Under the pieces are notes generated by a model that worked only from the letters and a program-made list of their open reading frames with translations, did not search any database and was not told the origin of the DNA. 64,000 nt of DNA, from positions 195,190 to 259,189 of the forward strand of contig CAVWCW010000005.1 in assembly GCA_963753615.1 (NCBI GenBank), written 5' to 3'. The stretch comes from CAVWCW01 sp963753615. GTDB taxonomy: Bacteria > Pseudomonadota > Gammaproteobacteria > Chromatiales > Chromatiaceae. Numbering within the stretch: position 1 is the first letter of the stretch; each line of letters begins with the position of its first letter. A program made the position numbers and the translations under genes. Of the stretch, positions 18,430-28,223 are shown piece by piece.

Positions 18430-18723
18430 TCATTGCGGCGGAAGTTCCTCGATGTAGGTTCGGGCGATGGGTGTCTGGACGTAGCGTTTCTTGCCGTCCA
18501 CCTTTACCCAGAAAAAGTAGTAACCCTTTTCCGGCTCGCTGGTTACCTTGCCGTCGCGGACTTCCCAGGATTTGACGTGGCTACCGTCGGCGTAGGTCAC
18601 GCGGTAGTCCCCTTCCAGCCAGGTCACTCCCAAGCGTGAGATCTGGTTCTGCTGTTCCTGGGTGCAGGCCGCCAGCAGCGGCAGCAAGGCTCCGAGGGTC
18701 CAAAGAAGCTGCTTGTTTCTCAT
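18430..18723 (-). CDS. Small predicted lipoprotein of unknown function
   Basis: A 97-residue protein. The chosen ATG gives a clean lipoprotein signal peptide (LLWTLGALLPLLAAC). The mature part is short and beta-rich (TWLEGDYRVTYADGSHVKSW, then YYFFWVKVDGKKRYVQTP) and ends EELPPQ. I do not recognise a family. Codon use resembles that of the neighbouring core genes, so it looks like a real gene. Confidence 0.65.
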   Translation of the reverse strand: MRNKQLLWTLGALLPLLAACTQEQQNQISRLGVTWLEGDYRVTYADGSHVKSWEVRDGKVTSEPEKGYYFFWVKVDGKKRYVQTPIARTYIEELPPQ

Positions 18724-19721
18724 CGGCTCAAGGTTCCTGATGGCTGTGGGTCGACTGGAACAAATCCGATCCACGGAATTTCCATGAGGTCGGCGCGCAC
18801 GCGCGAAAGTCGAACTGCGGCAACCAGATTAGCGCCCGGGGTGGCGATATTCAATCCGCAGGGCGGACGGAAACGTCACACTGCGTTCTGCAACATCGCG
18901 GGGCATGGGCTGACGACTCCTGGGCGAGCGAGCCCTGGGCATTACCCAGCGAATCGGGGCAATAGCAGCAAACGAATCTCCAGCCGGCCCGGACCTCTGA
19001 AGCCTGTTACCCGGGCAAATAGTGGCACCAGCGGCTCTGCTAATGCCCGGGAGCGCAAACGGGCCGTATCCAAAACACGCTCTATCCGAAAGGTGTCCCC
19101 GGGAAAATCGAGCAGAAGGTTGCGCGGAACGCGGGCAAGGGCTGCGGAGTCGGCGCGGCTCGGCGGCGACGCCGAGCACCGCCTGGTCCTGGTCGGGCGC
19201 CCGAACGCGCAACCTCTCCTACCCACCGAGTGGACCGTTCCGGCGGGAAAATAATCCTGACCCGCACCCGCTGCGCCTGCACGGCGCCACGTTCACTGCA
19301 AAACGGATGCGCGAATCGTTGCCCCGAACCGACCGTCGCCGGTAGACTAGCGAGCATGAAGCGTGCGGGCTGACTCGAGAGCAGCCGCCGGGCCGCGGCG
19401 GACTCGTGCCCTTGTTTCCCGCCTTTGTTAGGGATCGGTTCCGACGAGCAAATATCCCCGGCGTAGCCGAGGGTTTATTCTTGGAGCCGCTCAAAGCGGC
19501 TATTACGAAGGAATACGGGGGATATAGAGATCGGCAAAGCCCGCGTATCCGGTCCAGATCAATTCCGCACCCCGGTAGATCGCTATCTTCGCAGCCTGCA
19601 GACACCGGCCGCACTGATTCGCGAATTCGTATCCGACCGCAACCCGGCCTGCAGCCGTCAGTTCTGAACCCTATCTTGCCTACCGCACGGTCAGATCAGC
19701 AAACCCGCTGCCTACCACAAG
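18724..19721. other. Gene-poor region
   Basis: About 1 kb without a supportable gene. The longest open frame with protein-like content is on the minus strand at 18942-19226 (FPGDTFRIERVLDTARL...), too weak to call. A small hairpin (AGCCGCTCAAAGCGGCT) lies near 19484. Confidence 0.4.
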
Positions 19722-20810
19722 ATGTATAAATACTGGTTACTGCTTCCGCTGCTATGCATACTCCTGATCGAGTTGGGATTGCGCTGGTTATGGTTAAATC
19801 CCTATAGCCTCTACGCAGAGCCTCACTCCGAATCTCGCTTACATGAACCGGGCCTAGTAGCCTACGTCAACGTCGATAACGATACCTACCCGGGCACACA
19901 TTCCATCCGCTTCGCCATCAATTCGACCAAAGCCGTCTCGTCCGGTCCAGCGGCAAACCCTGGGGAAATAATAGCATTGGGCGGCAGCACCACTGAGTGC
20001 GGACTGATTCCAGAAGGCCAACGATGGCCAGATCTGCTGGACCCACCGGCCCATAATTTTGGGGTATCCGGTAACACTTCGCTCGACAGCTACCAAAACC
20101 TTAAGTATTTGTTGGCGAAAGGTGCGCCGAAGTTCAAGACCATACTACTGATGCATGGCGTCAACGACCTGGATCGTTTCCTCTCGCGTGGCCTGGAGGA
20201 TTTCAACCGCTGGGAGCCAAGGCCAATAGCCAATGTTTTGGCCATGTTGGATTCCGCAGATCAACAGATTTTCTCGTTCCTGCGTGTAAAGGACAGCGCC
20301 CTCCTGTCATTTATCCGTTACTATTCAAACAATCTGAAAGGACGCCCGTTCTACACCCCCCTTGCCAAACAAGCCGCTGCTCAAGCGGGGCAAGCGCCGC
20401 TCAGCGACTCCGGGTTCGCCGGTCTGACACAACGGCTTCGGAAGGAACTGTTGCCCGCAAGGGAAAAGATCTACCGTCAGCTGGCGGAACTCTGCGACCG
20501 TGCCGGTTTGGACCTGGTGCTGCTTACTCAACCGCACGCTTTCGCCGCCGATTACCGCCCACCGGGGCCCGATTTACGCGTGTTCCCGAGCTACCACGGG
20601 AAGTTGCTTAACACCGCTCAGACGAGCTTTGTCATGGACCTGATCAACAACCAAACGCGCAGCCTCGCAGCGCAACTAGACTTGAGACTGCTGGATGCCG
20701 ATGCCTGTTTTACCGCCGGCAACACAGACCTCTGGTTCTTCGACTCAGTCCATTACACGCCCGAGGGCGCAAAGCAATTTGCCACTTGCATCAATCAGGG
20801 CTGGAACTAA
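19722..20810 (+). CDS. Membrane-anchored SGNH/GDSL-family hydrolase
   Basis: A 362-residue protein with an N-terminal membrane helix or uncleaved signal (WLLLPLLCILLIELGLRWLWL). SGNH blocks are clear: the catalytic Ser S89 in ALGGSTTE, the Gly/Asn block NFGVSGNTS, the GVND block (146-149) and the catalytic Asp/His pair D341-x-x-H344 in FFDSVHYTPEG. Such proteins are often esterases that modify exopolysaccharide or lipid, acting outside the cytoplasm. No polysaccharide genes lie nearby. Composition is more AT-rich than in hypE just downstream. Confidence 0.85.
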   Translation: MYKYWLLLPLLCILLIELGLRWLWLNPYSLYAEPHSESRLHEPGLVAYVNVDNDTYPGTHSIRFAINSTKAVSSGPAANPGEIIALGGSTTECGLIPEGQRWPDLLDPPAHNFGVSGNTSLDSYQNLKYLLAKGAPKFKTILLMHGVNDLDRFLSRGLEDFNRWEPRPIANVLAMLDSADQQIFSFLRVKDSALLSFIRYYSNNLKGRPFYTPLAKQAAAQAGQAPLSDSGFAGLTQRLRKELLPAREKIYRQLAELCDRAGLDLVLLTQPHAFAADYRPPGPDLRVFPSYHGKLLNTAQTSFVMDLINNQTRSLAAQLDLRLLDADACFTAGNTDLWFFDSVHYTPEGAKQFATCINQGWN

Positions 20811-20858
20811 AGATCCCCCAGCAAGAGCGGGCGATTCCCTCTTTATTGGATAAACCAC

Positions 20859-21867
20859 ATGCCGCAAGACACCCATATTTCCCTCGCCCACGGCAACGGC
20901 GGGCGCTTGATGCGGGAGCTGATCGAGCAACTGTTCGCCCGCCACCTGGGCAACCCGGAGCTGGACACCCACGCCGATGCGGCGCTGATCCACCCGCCCG
21001 CCCGGAGAACTCCTGTTCACCACCGACGGCTTCACCGTGCAACCGCTGGAGTTTCCCGGCGGCGACATCGGCTCACTGGCGGTGCACGGCACCGTCAACG
21101 ACCTGGCGGTGACCGGCGCCCGCCCCTGCTACCTGTCCCTCAATGCCTTTATTGAAGAGGGCCTGGAACTGGCCCTGCTGGATCGTGTACTCGCATCGCT
21201 GGCGCGCACCGCGGCCGCCGCCGGGGTGCGGGTGGTGGCAGGCGATACCAAGGTGGTGCAGCGGGGCCAGGGCGGCGGCCTCTACCTGGCCACCACCGGG
21301 ATCGGGGTGCGCGAGCCCGGCCTCGAGCTGGGCCTGAACCGGGTGCGCCCGGGCGACCGCATCCTGGTGAGCGGCCCGGTGGGCGACCACGGAGTGGCGG
21401 TAATGCTGGCCAGGGAGCAGTTCGGCATGCGCGGCGAACTACGCTCGGACGCCGCCAGCGTGATCGGCCTGACCCAAGCTCTGCTGCCCTTGCCCGGGCT
21501 GCGTTTTATGCGCGATCCCACCCGCGGCGGCCTGGCCACGGTGATGCACGAGATCGCCCTCGGCCAGGGCCTGGAGGTGCGGCTCGAAGAAAGCGCGATC
21601 CCGGTGCGCGACCCGGTGCGCTCGGTGTGCGAGATTCTCGGCTACGACCCCCTGTTCCTGGCCTGTGAGGGCCGGGTGGTCGCGGTGGTGGCGCCGGAGC
21701 AGGCAGACCAGGCCCTGGCCGCCTGGCAGACCCTGCCGGAAGGGCGCGACGCGGCCCTGTTCGGCACGCTGGCAGCGGGCGACCCGCTGGTGATCCTCGA
21801 CACCGAACTCGGCGGCAGCCGCATCCTGGAACAGTTGGAAGACGATCCGCTGCCGCGGATCTGTTAA
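20859..21867 (+). CDS. hypE: Hydrogenase maturation protein HypE, one frame break
   Basis: HypE makes the thiocyanate on its C-terminal cysteine that becomes the CN ligand of [NiFe]-hydrogenase. Seen here are HGNGGRLMRELIEQLF at the N-terminus, GDIGSLAVHGTVNDLAVTGA, the ATP-site VVAGDTKVV, RDPTRGGLATVMHEIA, and the required C-terminal ending PRIC with Cys last. One extra C at about 21001 shifts the frame; removing it gives a normal product of about 335 residues. No hypABCDF or hydrogenase gene is in the window, so this is a separated hyp gene. The next gene starts an ABC importer of the peptide/nickel class. Confidence 0.9.
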
Positions 21868-21926
21868 CCTGAGCTGACCGGCATTACCGAGGACCCAAGG
21901 CCCAGAGCGACCCGCGATTGCTGCCC

Positions 21927-23543
21927 ATGGATTTCCCCGGTATCTCTCAGCCCGCTCGCTCTGCTCCCCGCCTTGCTACCGCCTCCCCGATCCGCTCCGG
22001 CCTGCTCGCCCTGCTACTGATCCTGGCCGCGTGCGGCCCAGCCCCGGGCCAGCGCCCAGCCGACCTGATCGTAATCGGCCAGACCGCCGAACCCAAGTCC
22101 CTGGACCCCCAGGCCACTACCGCTCTCAACGACTTCCGCATCCTGGTCAACCTCTACGAGGGCCTGGTGCGCTTTCGCCCCGGCAGCCTCGAGCCGGAGC
22201 CGGCCTTAGCCGAGCGCTGGGAGATCAGCGCGGACGGGCGCCGCTACACCTTCCACCTGCGCCGGGGCGTGCGCTTTCACGACGGCAGCCGGTTCGACGC
22301 CGAGGCGGTGCGCTTCAACTTCGAGCGCATGCTGCGCCCGGACCACCCCTACCACCATACCGGGCCCTTCCCGCTGGCCTTCTTCTTCGACCCGATCCAG
22401 ACCATCGAGGTGCTTGACCCGCACACCGTCGCCTTCGAGCTGGACGAGCCCTTCGCCCCCCTGCTCTCCAACCTGGCCTATCCCACCGGACTGATGGTGT
22501 CGCCAACCGCGGTGCGCCGCCAGGGCAGCGATTACGGGCGCCGGCCCGCGGGCACCGGGCCCTTCCGTTTTGTCGACTGGCAGCCCCGGCGCCGGGTGCT
22601 GCTGGAGCGAAACCCGGACTACTGGGGCCCGACGGCGCGACCGCGTCTGCTGCTGTTCCGCCCTCTCAGCGATCCCATGACCCGAGTCGCCGAGCTGATG
22701 GCCGGGGGCATCGACCTGGTCACCGAGCTGTCGCCGGACAATCTGGCCCTGCTGCGAGGGGACTCGCGCTTTCGGGTCCACGAACAGACCGGTCCTCACC
22801 TCTGGTTCCTGATCCTCAACACCCGCTCCGAGCCCTTGGCCGACCGCCGGGTACGCCAGGCCCTGAACCTGGCCGTCGACAAACAGGCCCTGGTGGAACA
22901 GGTGCTGCAGAACACCGCCGCGGTGGCGGCGGGGCCGGTGCCCACAGCCTTCGCCTGGGCCCGGGACCAGGACCTTGCCCCCTACCCCTACGACCCCGAA
23001 CGCGCCCGGGAACTGCTGCGCCAGGCCGGCTACGGCGACGGCCTGCGGCTGCGCCTGCTCGCGCCCACCAGCGGCTCCGGCATGCTGTCGCCGGTGCAGA
23101 TGGCCACTGCCATTCAGGGCAACCTGGCCGCGGTAGGCATCGAGCTGGAGATCGAAACCTACGAGTGGAACACCTATCTGGCCAAGGTCAACCGGGGCCT
23201 GGAGGGCCAGGGCGACCTGGCCGAGATGGCCTGGATGACCAACGACCCGGACACCCTGCCCTATCTCGCCCTGCGCAGCGCCGCCGGCCCGGACCAGGGC
23301 GGCTTCAACTCCGGCTATTACAGCAACCCGCGGGTCGATGCCCTGATCGAGCAGGCCCGCCGCAGCACCGACCGGGCCCGGCGGGCAGCGTTGTACCGGG
23401 AGCTTCAGCGCCTGGTGCACGAGGATGCGCCCTGGGTATTCGTGGCCAGCTGGCGCCAGAACGCGGTGACCGGGGCCGACCTGGAGGGCTTTCGCCTGGA
23501 GCCCTCGTTCTTCCTGCTTCTGCACGGCGTGCACCGGGACTGA
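21927..23543 (+). CDS. ABC transporter substrate-binding lipoprotein (peptide/opine/nickel type)
   Basis: A 538-residue SBP_bac_5 family protein with lipobox LILAAC36. Typical motifs are EPKSLDPQATTALNDFRILVNLYEGLVRF-like sequence after the signal (here EPKSLDP and NLYEGLVRF), RRGVRFHDG, LERNPDYWG and RRVRQALNLAVDK. The class binds peptides, glutathione, heme or nickel complexes in the periplasm. Start at the ATG, three codons after an in-frame TTG. Two permease and two ATPase genes follow, giving a complete importer. Its position directly behind hypE hints at nickel, but that is inference. Confidence 0.88.
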   Translation: MDFPGISQPARSAPRLATASPIRSGLLALLLILAACGPAPGQRPADLIVIGQTAEPKSLDPQATTALNDFRILVNLYEGLVRFRPGSLEPEPALAERWEISADGRRYTFHLRRGVRFHDGSRFDAEAVRFNFERMLRPDHPYHHTGPFPLAFFFDPIQTIEVLDPHTVAFELDEPFAPLLSNLAYPTGLMVSPTAVRRQGSDYGRRPAGTGPFRFVDWQPRRRVLLERNPDYWGPTARPRLLLFRPLSDPMTRVAELMAGGIDLVTELSPDNLALLRGDSRFRVHEQTGPHLWFLILNTRSEPLADRRVRQALNLAVDKQALVEQVLQNTAAVAAGPVPTAFAWARDQDLAPYPYDPERARELLRQAGYGDGLRLRLLAPTSGSGMLSPVQMATAIQGNLAAVGIELEIETYEWNTYLAKVNRGLEGQGDLAEMAWMTNDPDTLPYLALRSAAGPDQGGFNSGYYSNPRVDALIEQARRSTDRARRAALYRELQRLVHEDAPWVFVASWRQNAVTGADLEGFRLEPSFFLLLHGVHRD

Positions 23544-23734
23544 ATTATCCTAGATTCCTCAGTTGAGCGCTTCTTTCTGATGGTAACTCGTTGAAATGAA
23601 AGCAATCGGTTTTATGCCAGGCCTTCACTCTCTGGGTGAATCACGCTACACGATGCATTGCACGTTTTCCGGGGCCCATGGTCCGGTTCTGTTCCAGACA
23701 GAACCTGGCATTCCCCACATCCCTGTGGGTCGCC

Positions 23735-23797
23735 GCGTTGCAACGCCTCGGAATAGAACGACTATTCCTCGTTGTTACGCCTTGCCCTGCACCCCGG
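23735..23797 (+). repeat. Partial copy of dispersed repeat R2
   Basis: Begins GTTGCAACGCCTCGGAATAG and runs through CTATTCCTCGTTGTTACGCC to CTTGCCCTGCACCCC, matching the centre of the R2 copies at 29.2 and 33.4 kb. It contains a palindrome GAATAG-AACGA-CTATTC at 23751-23767. It separates the binding-protein gene from the permease genes of one transporter, as if inserted into the operon. Confidence 0.55.
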
Positions 23798-23839
23798 AAA
23801 ACGCACACTGCACCGTGTCCAACTGAGGATTCTAGGATT

Positions 23840-24791
23840 ATGGGAGCCTACGCCCTGCGCCGTCTGCTCCAGCTGCCGCTGGTGCTGCTCGGTATCTCGC
23901 TGGTGGTGTTCCTGATCATGGCCCTGCTGCCCGGCGACCCGGCGCTGGCGATCCTCGGTCCCTACGCCACCCCGGACGCCCTGGCAACGCTGCGCGCCGA
24001 ACTGGGCCTGGACCAGCCCCTTTGGCAGCCGGTTCTGGCATTGGCTGAGCGCCGCCCTGCAGGGGGATCTGGGGCGCTCGATCAGCCTGCAGCGGCCGGT
24101 GGCGGACGAGATCGCCGAGCGCCTCGGGCCCACCCTGCTGCTCGCCTCCAGCGCCCTCGGCCTGTCGGTGCTGCTGGGGCTGGCCGCCGGGGTGGCGGCG
24201 GCCGCCCATCACGGCCGCTGGCAGGACCGGGCCCTGACCCTGGGCGTGCTGCTGGGCATCTCCACCCCCCAGTTCTGGCTCGCCCTGCTGCTGATCCTGG
24301 TGTTTGGGGTCTGGCTGCAGTGGCTGCCGGTGAGCGGCATGTACGCGGTCTACGCCGGCGGCGGCGCCGCCGACCTGCTGCGCCACCTGGTGCTGCCGAC
24401 GATCAGCCTGGCAGTGGTGGTGACCGGAGTGCTGGCGCGTCTGGCCCGCGGCGCCATGCTGGAAGAGCTGTCCCGGGACTATATTCGCATGGCCCGCGCC
24501 AAAGGGCTGAGCGAGGGCCGGGTGATCTACCGCCACGCCCTGCGCAATATGCTCGGGCGCATGCTGCCGGTAATCGGCCTGCAGGCCGGCTTCCTGCTCG
24601 GCGGCGCGGTGTACGTGGAAACCCTGTTCCAATGGCCCGGCATGGGGCGCATGCTGGTGGACGCCATCGCCAGCCGGGACCTGCTGCTGGTGCAGGGCGG
24701 TGTGCTGGTCATGGCCTCCGCCTATGTGCTGGTGAACCTGAGCGCGGATCTGCTGCAGCATCTGCTCGACCCCAGGATCGGACGGCGGTGA
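23840..24791 (+). CDS. ABC transporter permease, DppB/NikB type, one frame break
   Basis: Begins MGAYALRRLLQLPLVLLGIS, the usual DppB first helix, and continues with LLPGDPALAILGP and, after the break, DEIAERLGPTLLLA, the ABC permease helices, and the EAA loop YIRMARAKGLSEGRVIYRHALRN. An extra G at about 24037 shifts the frame; corrected, the protein is about 316 residues, as expected. It forms the inner-membrane channel with the next gene, whose GTG start overlaps its stop codon. Confidence 0.87.
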
Positions 24792-25760
24792 GCGCACTCG
24801 CCCCAGCCGAGACCGCGCGCGCCGAGCACTGGCGGCGCTTTCGGGCCAACCCCCTGGCCCTGTTCGGGCTCGGCCTGCTGGCGCTGTTGGCCGGCCTGGC
24901 GCTGGCGGCCCCGCTCCTGCCCCTTGCGGACCCCTATGCGGTGGCGCTGGGGGAACGCCTGTTGCCGGCGGGCAGCCCGGGGCATTGGCTGCGGCACCGA
25001 CCAGCTCGGACGCGACCTGCTGGCGCGCCTGCTCTGGGGCACCCGCACCAGCCTGGCGGTAGGCCTGTTCGCGGTGCTCGTGGCCGCCCTGATCGGCACC
25101 CTGATCGGGCTCGCCGCCGGCTACTTCCGCGGCTGGCTGGACGGCCTGTTGATGCGGAGCATCGACGTGCTGCTGGCCTTCCCCTACCTGCTGCTGGCGC
25201 TCGCCATCGTCGCCGCCCTGGGGCCGGGCCTGCGCAATGCCATGCTCGCCATCACGCTGGTGAATATCCCGTTTTTCGCCCGCACCGTGCGCGGCAGCGT
25301 GCTGGAGCTGGCCCAACGCGAGTTCATCGACGCTGCGCGCCTCAGCGGCGCCGGCCACCGGCGCATCCTGTTCGGCGAGCTGCTGCCCAATGTGCTGCCG
25401 GTGGTGGTGGTGCTGATCTCCACCAACCTGGGCTGGATGATCCTGGAGACCGCCGGCCTGAGCTTCCTCGGTCTCGGCGCCCAACCGCCCACCGCCGATC
25501 TGGGCAGCATGCTCGGGAGCGGCCGCGAATTCCTCACCACCGCGCCGCGGGTGGCGATCCTTCCAGGGTTGATGATTCTGTTCCTGGTGGTGGCGATCAA
25601 TCTGGTCGGCGACGGTCTGCGCGACCTGCTCGACCCGCGCCTGGGCGCCACCGGCAACCGCCCCCGCCGCCGCCCCGCGGCCGGTGCCGGCGGCAGGCGC
25701 TGGCGAATCGCCGGCACCGGTCCTGCTGCGGGTCGACGGACTCTCGACCTGGTTCCGTGA
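24788..25760 (+). CDS. ABC transporter permease, DppC/NikC type, one frame break
   Basis: A GTG start overlapping the previous stop, then FRANPLALFGLGLLALLAGL, the typical DppC N-terminus. After an extra base at about 24990 the frame continues GTDQLGRDLLARLLWGTRTSL, the six helices, and the EAA loop FIDAARLSGAGHRRILFGELLPN. The usual family C-terminus (DGLRDLLDPRL) is followed by about 30 odd residues running into the next gene, so another small error near 25680 may hide the true stop. Partner of the DppB-type subunit. Confidence 0.85.
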
Positions 25761-26688
25761 GGGCGCGCAGACCTACCGGGCGGTGGACCGCCTGAGCTTC
25801 GCCCTGGACCGCGGCGAGCGCCTGGCCCTGGTGGGGGAGTCCGGCTCCGGCAAGTCGGTGACCGCCCTGTCCTTGCTCGGACTGGTGCCGGAGCCCGGGC
25901 GCATCGTCGCCGGCCGGATCGAGTTGGACGGCGAGGACCTGGGCAGGGCCGGCGCGCGCCGGCTGCGGTCCCTGCGGGGCGACCGCATCGCCTATATCCC
26001 CCAGGACCCGATGGGCGCCCTGAACCCGCTGCTCAAGGTCGGGACCCAGCTGGCGGAGACCCTGCACGCGCACCGCCGCATCGGCCGCGCCACCGCGCGC
26101 CGGCGCGCCACCGAACTGCTGGCCCGAGTGCAAATCCCCCGCCCCGAGCAATGCCTGGGGGCCTACCCCCATGAGCTGTCGGGCGGGATGCGCCAGCGCG
26201 TGGTAATCGCCATGGCCGTGGCCAACGGGCCGGACCTGGTGATCGCCGACGAGGCCACCACCGCCCTCGACGTAACCGTGCAAGCGGAGATCCTCGACCT
26301 GCTCGACCAGCTTTGCTCCGAGCACGGGGCGGCGTTGATCTTCATCAGCCACGACCTGGGAGTGGTGGCCCAGCTCTGCCGGCGGGTGCTGGTACTGTAC
26401 GCCGGGCGGGTGGTGGAGGAAGCGGACCTGGACAGCCTGCTGGCGCACCCGGCGCACCCCTACACCCGCTGCCTGCTGGCCTGCGCGCCAGAACTGGGCC
26501 GCCCCGACAAGCCCCTGAATCCGATTCCGGGCCGACCGCCAAGCCTGAACGCCCTCCCCGACGGCTGCCACTTCGCCCCGCGCTGCCCGGAGGTCCGACC
26601 GGCGTGCAGAAGCGGCGACCTGCCGTTGCGCCCGTTAACGGAAGGCCGCCAAGTGCGCTGCATCCGCGCCGAGGAACTGCTGCCATGA
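25684..26688 (+). CDS. ABC transporter ATP-binding protein, DppD/OppD type
   Basis: A 334-residue ATPase. Walker A is GESGSGKSV, the signature is LSGGMRQR, Walker B is LVIADEATTALD, and the switch His is in FISHDLG. The C-terminal oligopeptide extension contains CHFAPRCP with cysteines, as in DppD/NikD-type subunits, where these form an iron-sulfur site in some members. The GTG start lies inside the overlapped end of the DppC-type gene. It ends by ATGA overlap with the second ATPase. Confidence 0.9.
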   Translation: MPAAGAGESPAPVLLRVDGLSTWFREGAQTYRAVDRLSFALDRGERLALVGESGSGKSVTALSLLGLVPEPGRIVAGRIELDGEDLGRAGARRLRSLRGDRIAYIPQDPMGALNPLLKVGTQLAETLHAHRRIGRATARRRATELLARVQIPRPEQCLGAYPHELSGGMRQRVVIAMAVANGPDLVIADEATTALDVTVQAEILDLLDQLCSEHGAALIFISHDLGVVAQLCRRVLVLYAGRVVEEADLDSLLAHPAHPYTRCLLACAPELGRPDKPLNPIPGRPPSLNALPDGCHFAPRCPEVRPACRSGDLPLRPLTEGRQVRCIRAEELLP

Positions 26689-27476
26689 CTGCGTTGATCG
26701 AGGCCCGGGAGATTCACAAGCGCTACCGGCGCGGGTCAGGCTGGTGGCCGGGGGCGGATGCGGGCACCCTGGCCCTCGAGGCGGTATCGCTGAGACTGGA
26801 GCGGGGCGCCAGTCTGGGACTGGTGGGCGAATCCGGCAGCGGAAAATCCACCCTGGCGCGCATCCTCATCGGCCTGGAACGGCCCAGCGCCGGCCGTCTG
26901 CTGTGGAACGGCGAGCCCGCGGAGCGCTTCGGCCGCGCGGATTGGCGGCGGTGCCGGCGCCAAGTGCAGTACGTGTTCCAGGACGCCCAGAGCGCGCTCA
27001 ATCCGCGCCACCGCCTGGGGCAGATCCTCGAGGCCCCATTGGCCGGCCTGTTGGGCCTACACGCGCCGGAACGGGCCCGTCGGGCCGACGCCCTGCTCGA
27101 TCGGGTCGGGCTGTCGCCAAGCCTGCGCCGGCGCTATCCGCACCAGCTCTCCGGAGGCCAGGCCCAGCGCCTGGTGCTGGCCCGGGCCCTGGCGGTCGAA
27201 CCCCAGGGCCTGATCCTGGACGAGCCGGTGTCGGCCCTGGACGTCTCCGTCCAAGCCCAGATCCTGGCCCTGCTAAAGGAGCTTCGGGCCGAGTTGGGGC
27301 TTTGCTACCTGTTTATCTCCCACGACCTGGCGGTGGTGGAGCAACTGTGCGAGGAGGTGGTGGTGATGCAACAGGGCCGGGTGATGGAACACGGGAGCTG
27401 CGAGCAGGTGTTCCGGGAGCCCCGGGCAGACTACACCAGGGCGTTGATTCGGGCGGCGCCGTTGCTTCCGCGTTGA
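26685..27476 (+). CDS. ABC transporter ATP-binding protein, DppF/NikE type
   Basis: A 263-residue ATPase starting at the ATG that overlaps the previous stop. It shows Walker A GESGSGKST, QYVFQDAQSALNPR (typical of DppF/OppF), signature LSGGQAQR, Walker B LILDEPVSALDVS and the H-loop FISHDLAVVE. It lacks the longer C-terminal extension seen in DppD-type subunits, which is usual for NikE/GsiA-like partners. Last gene of the transporter operon. Confidence 0.9.
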   Translation: MTALIEAREIHKRYRRGSGWWPGADAGTLALEAVSLRLERGASLGLVGESGSGKSTLARILIGLERPSAGRLLWNGEPAERFGRADWRRCRRQVQYVFQDAQSALNPRHRLGQILEAPLAGLLGLHAPERARRADALLDRVGLSPSLRRRYPHQLSGGQAQRLVLARALAVEPQGLILDEPVSALDVSVQAQILALLKELRAELGLCYLFISHDLAVVEQLCEEVVVMQQGRVMEHGSCEQVFREPRADYTRALIRAAPLLPR

Positions 27477-28223
27477 CCAGGGAATGCTTCCCGGAGCAGC
27501 GCCGGTGGGGTGGGGCTGGGCAGCGCCGCCCGGCTCGCCTTCCGCCGCCTGTTGCCCTTGCTTGAGGCCGAAGCGATCCGGCAGGGGCCGGTTCCGGCCG
27601 CCTCCGCCAGATTGACCCGAAAATCGGCTTTTCGATGTTCCAGGCGGCGGGCCAGCACCTCGCCCACCGCTCCGGGCGGCAACACGCCCGGACAGCAGAC
27701 CCTGCCCGGCAACGTCCGCCGATAACTCAGCATACGGCTTGAACCCAGATTGAATATCGCGGGAGAGAGACTGTCTTCCCGCACAGCGACGTCACAATAG
27801 CTGCAATTCATGCTGACGTTTTTCGGCACTTTTTTACTTCCGACTGACGTTTTTCGGCACCCTTCTTACTTCCGAGGTCACCCCCTAGTCCGCAGCACCT
27901 CAAGCTCGCACGTTGGCGGAGCACAATCTTTCAGACGCTGCCCTACATTTGCAATCATTTACCTTTCCGGAGCGGCCGGAAAAAACCAATAATATCGTTT
28001 TTATACAATACTTTATAGGATCAAAAGATTGGACTGGTAGGCCTTCTGCGGGTTCATGCGGCGATCGCAAAGGGAAGGCGTGACTTAATTCACGGAAGTC
28101 GGCACAAACACTGCAAGTACAAGGGTGACACATGAATGGCTCCGACTGCCGGTGTGGGCAAGTGCCCTCGGACAGACAGGAGGAATCGGTCAACCACAAT
28201 GACACCATTATCGGGGGTTCAAA
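27477..28223. other. Gene-poor region upstream of the subtilisin-like gene
   Basis: About 750 bases. The left third has composition like the core and no supported gene. From about 27800 it becomes AT-rich, with a tandem direct repeat at 27813-27875 and a probable promoter and leader for the next gene; a GGAGG-like ribosome site (CAGGAGGAATC) sits at about 28180, too far from the ATG at 28224 to be the one used. I saw no RNA gene I could name. Confidence 0.4.
27813..27875. repeat. Tandem direct repeat, two units of 31/32 bases
   Basis: Two adjacent units both start CTGACGTTTTTCGGCAC and end ACTTCCGA, differing in a short T/C run in the middle. It lies in AT-rich non-coding DNA between the ABC operon and the subtilisin-like gene. 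No function is evident; two units are too few for a CRISPR call. Confidence 0.6.

Noticed and set aside
18942..19226. Possible small gene on the minus strand
   Set aside because: Protein-like content is weak, no ribosome site or family; only noted as part of the gene-poor region.
23916..25484. 522-codon minus-strand frame opposite the permeases
   Set aside because: Low-complexity His/Gln-rich translation typical of antisense frames; the plus strand has two clear permeases.
28020..28220. Cyclic-di-GMP riboswitch before the subtilisin-like gene
   Set aside because: A GCAAAG-like word is present, but the GEMM core helices and tetraloop pattern could not be built.
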